From Streptomyces rubrogriseus (GTDB lineage: Bacteria; Actinomycetota; Actinomycetes; Streptomycetales; Streptomycetaceae), in contig NZ_CP116256.1 in assembly GCF_027947575.1 (NCBI RefSeq), positions 5,084,001 to 5,148,000 on the forward strand: a stretch of DNA of 64,000 nucleotides, in the 5' to 3' direction. Of this stretch, positions 62,834 through 64,000 are shown in pieces. Each line of letters begins with the position of its first letter. Within the stretch, counting starts at the first letter, position 1. A model generated the notes under the pieces. The model had not been told where the DNA came from and did not search any database. It worked only from the letters and a program-made list of their open reading frames with translations. Both the position numbers and the translations under genes were made by a program.

Positions 62834-63219
62834 ACGCCCCGGTCGGCGTACTGGAAGACCAGTCCGCAGACCCCCATGGCGAGCAGGCCGAAGCCGATCA
62901 GGGCCAGCCACAGGCCGAAGACGATGCCGAACGCGAGCACCACGGCGGCCAGCGCGATGCTGATCGGCCAGGCGCTGCGCGGCGGGAAGAAGTCGATCGG
63001 ACCCGCGGTGTCCACGACCTCACCATCGCCGCGGTCCTGCGCCCGCAGCCCGCGCCTGCGGTACTGCACGCGCAGGAAGAACGCGACGAGCGAGGCCATC
63101 AGGAAGGCGAGGACGAGGGCGGCGGTGCCGGCGGGCTCACGGGACCACCAGCCGTAGAGGGCCGCCTCGGCGCCGAAGAAGACCGCCACACCGGTGAACA
63201 GACGGGATTCGGTCCTCAC
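62809..63219 (-). CDS. ctaF: Cytochrome c oxidase subunit IV (CtaF)
   Basis: 136 residues from GTG 63219, which overlaps the subunit I stop (GTGA), showing translational coupling. Four helices: [59 protein letters not shown] and [18 protein letters not shown]. The arrangement with [10 protein letters not shown] in the loop is typical of actinobacterial CtaF, a structural subunit of the aa3 oxidase. Its 3' end overlaps that of the convergent cytochrome b gene. Confidence 0.9.
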   Translation of the reverse strand: MRTESRLFTGVAVFFGAEAALYGWWSREPAGTAALVLAFLMASLVAFFLRVQYRRRGLRAQDRGDGEVVDTAGPIDFFPPRSAWPISIALAAVVLAFGIVFGLWLALIGFGLLAMGVCGLVFQYADRGVQRSGSPE

Positions 63220-64000
63220 TGCACATGCCTCTGATCGTGTCGGGCGACGTCGGGGTGGTGGAGGTCGAAGGCCGGGGACTCGGAGCGGATCCGGGGCAGG
63301 GACGTGAAGTTGTGGCGCGGCGGCGGGCTGCTGGTGGCCCATTCGAGGGAACGGCCGTAGCCCCAGGGGTCGTCCCGCCCGACCTTCTGGCCGTAGTGGT
63401 GGGTGCGCCACACGTTGTAGAGGAACGGCAGTGTGGACAGCCCGAGGAGGAAGGCGCCGATGGAGCTGATGGTGTTCAGCGTGGTGAAGCCGTCCGCGGC
63501 CAGGTAGTCGGCGTAGCGGCGCGGCATGCCCTGCTCGCCGAGCCAGTGCTGGACGAGGAAGGTGGTCTGGAAGCCGACGAAGAGGGTCCAGAAGTGGATC
63601 TTGCCGAGGCGTTCGTCGAGCAGTTTGCCGGTGAACTTCGGCCACCAGAAGTAGAAGCCGGCGAACATCGCGAAGACGACCGTGCCGAACAGCACGTAGT
63701 GCAGGTGGGCGACGATGAAGTACGAGTCCGTCAGGTGGAAGTCCAGGGGCGGGGAGGCGATGAGGACGCCGCTCATGCCGCCGAGCAGGAAGGTCACCAG
63801 GAAGCCGCACGCCCACAGCATGGGTGTCTCGAAGGAGAGCGAGCCGCGGATCATCGTGCCGATCCAGTTGAAGAACTTCACCCCGGTCGGCACGGCGATG
63901 AGGAACGACATGAGGGAGAAGAACGGGAGCAGCACGGCGCCGGTGGCGAACATGTGGTGGGCCCACACCACCGCGGAGAGAAAGGTGATGGCGATGGTGG
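63216..64000 (-). CDS. ctaD: Cytochrome c oxidase subunit I (CtaD), 5' part off window
   Basis: At least 261 C-terminal residues are visible; the N-terminal part lies beyond 64000. Heme-copper oxidase features: WAHHMFATG (Cu-B histidines), then [19 protein letters not shown] (heme a and a3 His ligands), and [13 protein letters not shown]. The C-terminus ends [17 protein letters not shown]. With ctaF and a cytochrome b this forms a second terminal-oxidase set. ctaC would be expected upstream, outside the window. Confidence 0.93.
   Translation of the reverse strand, partial: TIAITFLSAVVWAHHMFATGAVLLPFFSLMSFLIAVPTGVKFFNWIGTMIRGSLSFETPMLWACGFLVTFLLGGMSGVLIASPPLDFHLTDSYFIVAHLHYVLFGTVVFAMFAGFYFWWPKFTGKLLDERLGKIHFWTLFVGFQTTFLVQHWLGEQGMPRRYADYLAADGFTTLNTISSIGAFLLGLSTLPFLYNVWRTHHYGQKVGRDDPWGYGRSLEWATSSPPPRHNFTSLPRIRSESPAFDLHHPDVARHDQRHVQ

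Overview
This 64 kb window is chromosomal DNA from a Streptomyces. The evidence is very high GC with strongly GC-biased third codon positions, many GTG and a few TTG starts behind AGGAGG-like ribosome binding sites, and genus-specific genes: a long chaplin, an SsgA-like protein, the clpP3-clpP4-popR locus, an NsdA/NsdB-type regulator, a SigB/SigF-group sigma factor, a LAL regulator and a streptophobe-like membrane protein. From memory, the order of recognisable genes (cytochrome set, NsdB, chaplin, GH19 chitinase, sigma factor, popR, clpP4, clpP3, SsgC-type) resembles the S. coelicolor SCO7234-SCO7289 region. That synteny is recalled, not computed. I see no tRNA, rRNA, insertion sequence, integrase or CRISPR array.

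Layout. 1-4412: a partial universal stress protein divergent from a translationally coupled three-gene operon. The operon encodes a receiver/flavoprotein fusion, a soluble cNMP-domain histidine kinase and a UBP-type zinc finger. 4479-10516: LAL regulator, TerD-CAP fusion, AIM24 protein, threonine dehydratase-like enzyme. 10680-14931: frame-broken pseudokinase, F420-type oxidoreductase, SsgA-like protein, two small proteins. 14959-19458: a minus-strand run of redox enzymes, RNase H and two VOC proteins. 19677-24218: clpP3-clpP4, convergent popR, sigma factor, convergent ATPase, two PRC-barrel proteins. 24320-33676: membrane protein, aldo/keto reductases, LysR and DinB proteins, adenosine deaminase, GH19 chitinase, and an FMN reductase preceded by a 27-residue Cys leader peptide. 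34243-41666: small stress membrane proteins, epimerase, deaminase, long chaplin, secreted Tap-type peptidase, baeRF-like protein, Gfo/Idh/MocA enzyme. 41939-48457: degenerate PAS/SpoIIE-like protein, NsdB-like regulator, phosphotransferase, secreted amidase. 48479-56935: small proteins, a second stress protein, hydrolase, acyl-CoA synthetase, Tat-exported serine hydrolase, phytoene-desaturase-like enzyme. 56996-64000: a Hanks kinase whose TPR tail is frame-broken, MpaB-like oxygenase, Cys-rich copper protein, and a second respiratory set (cytochrome b convergent with oxidase subunits IV and I).

Themes. The window is rich in stress, redox and development functions. Four intergenic sites fit the SigB-type promoter GNNT-N14-16-GGGTAC, including sites upstream of the sigma gene and its ATPase neighbour. 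PopR-type palindromes precede clpP3, and PopR ends in the expected Leu-Ala-Ala. Several signalling proteins have lost catalytic residues (the pseudokinase, the SpoIIE-like protein, ClpP4 without its His). The best candidate for an undescribed system is the coupled operon at 914-4412. It links a receiver domain to a thioredoxin-reductase-like flavoprotein without a CxxC pair, a cytosolic histidine kinase and a ubiquitin-protease-type zinc finger.
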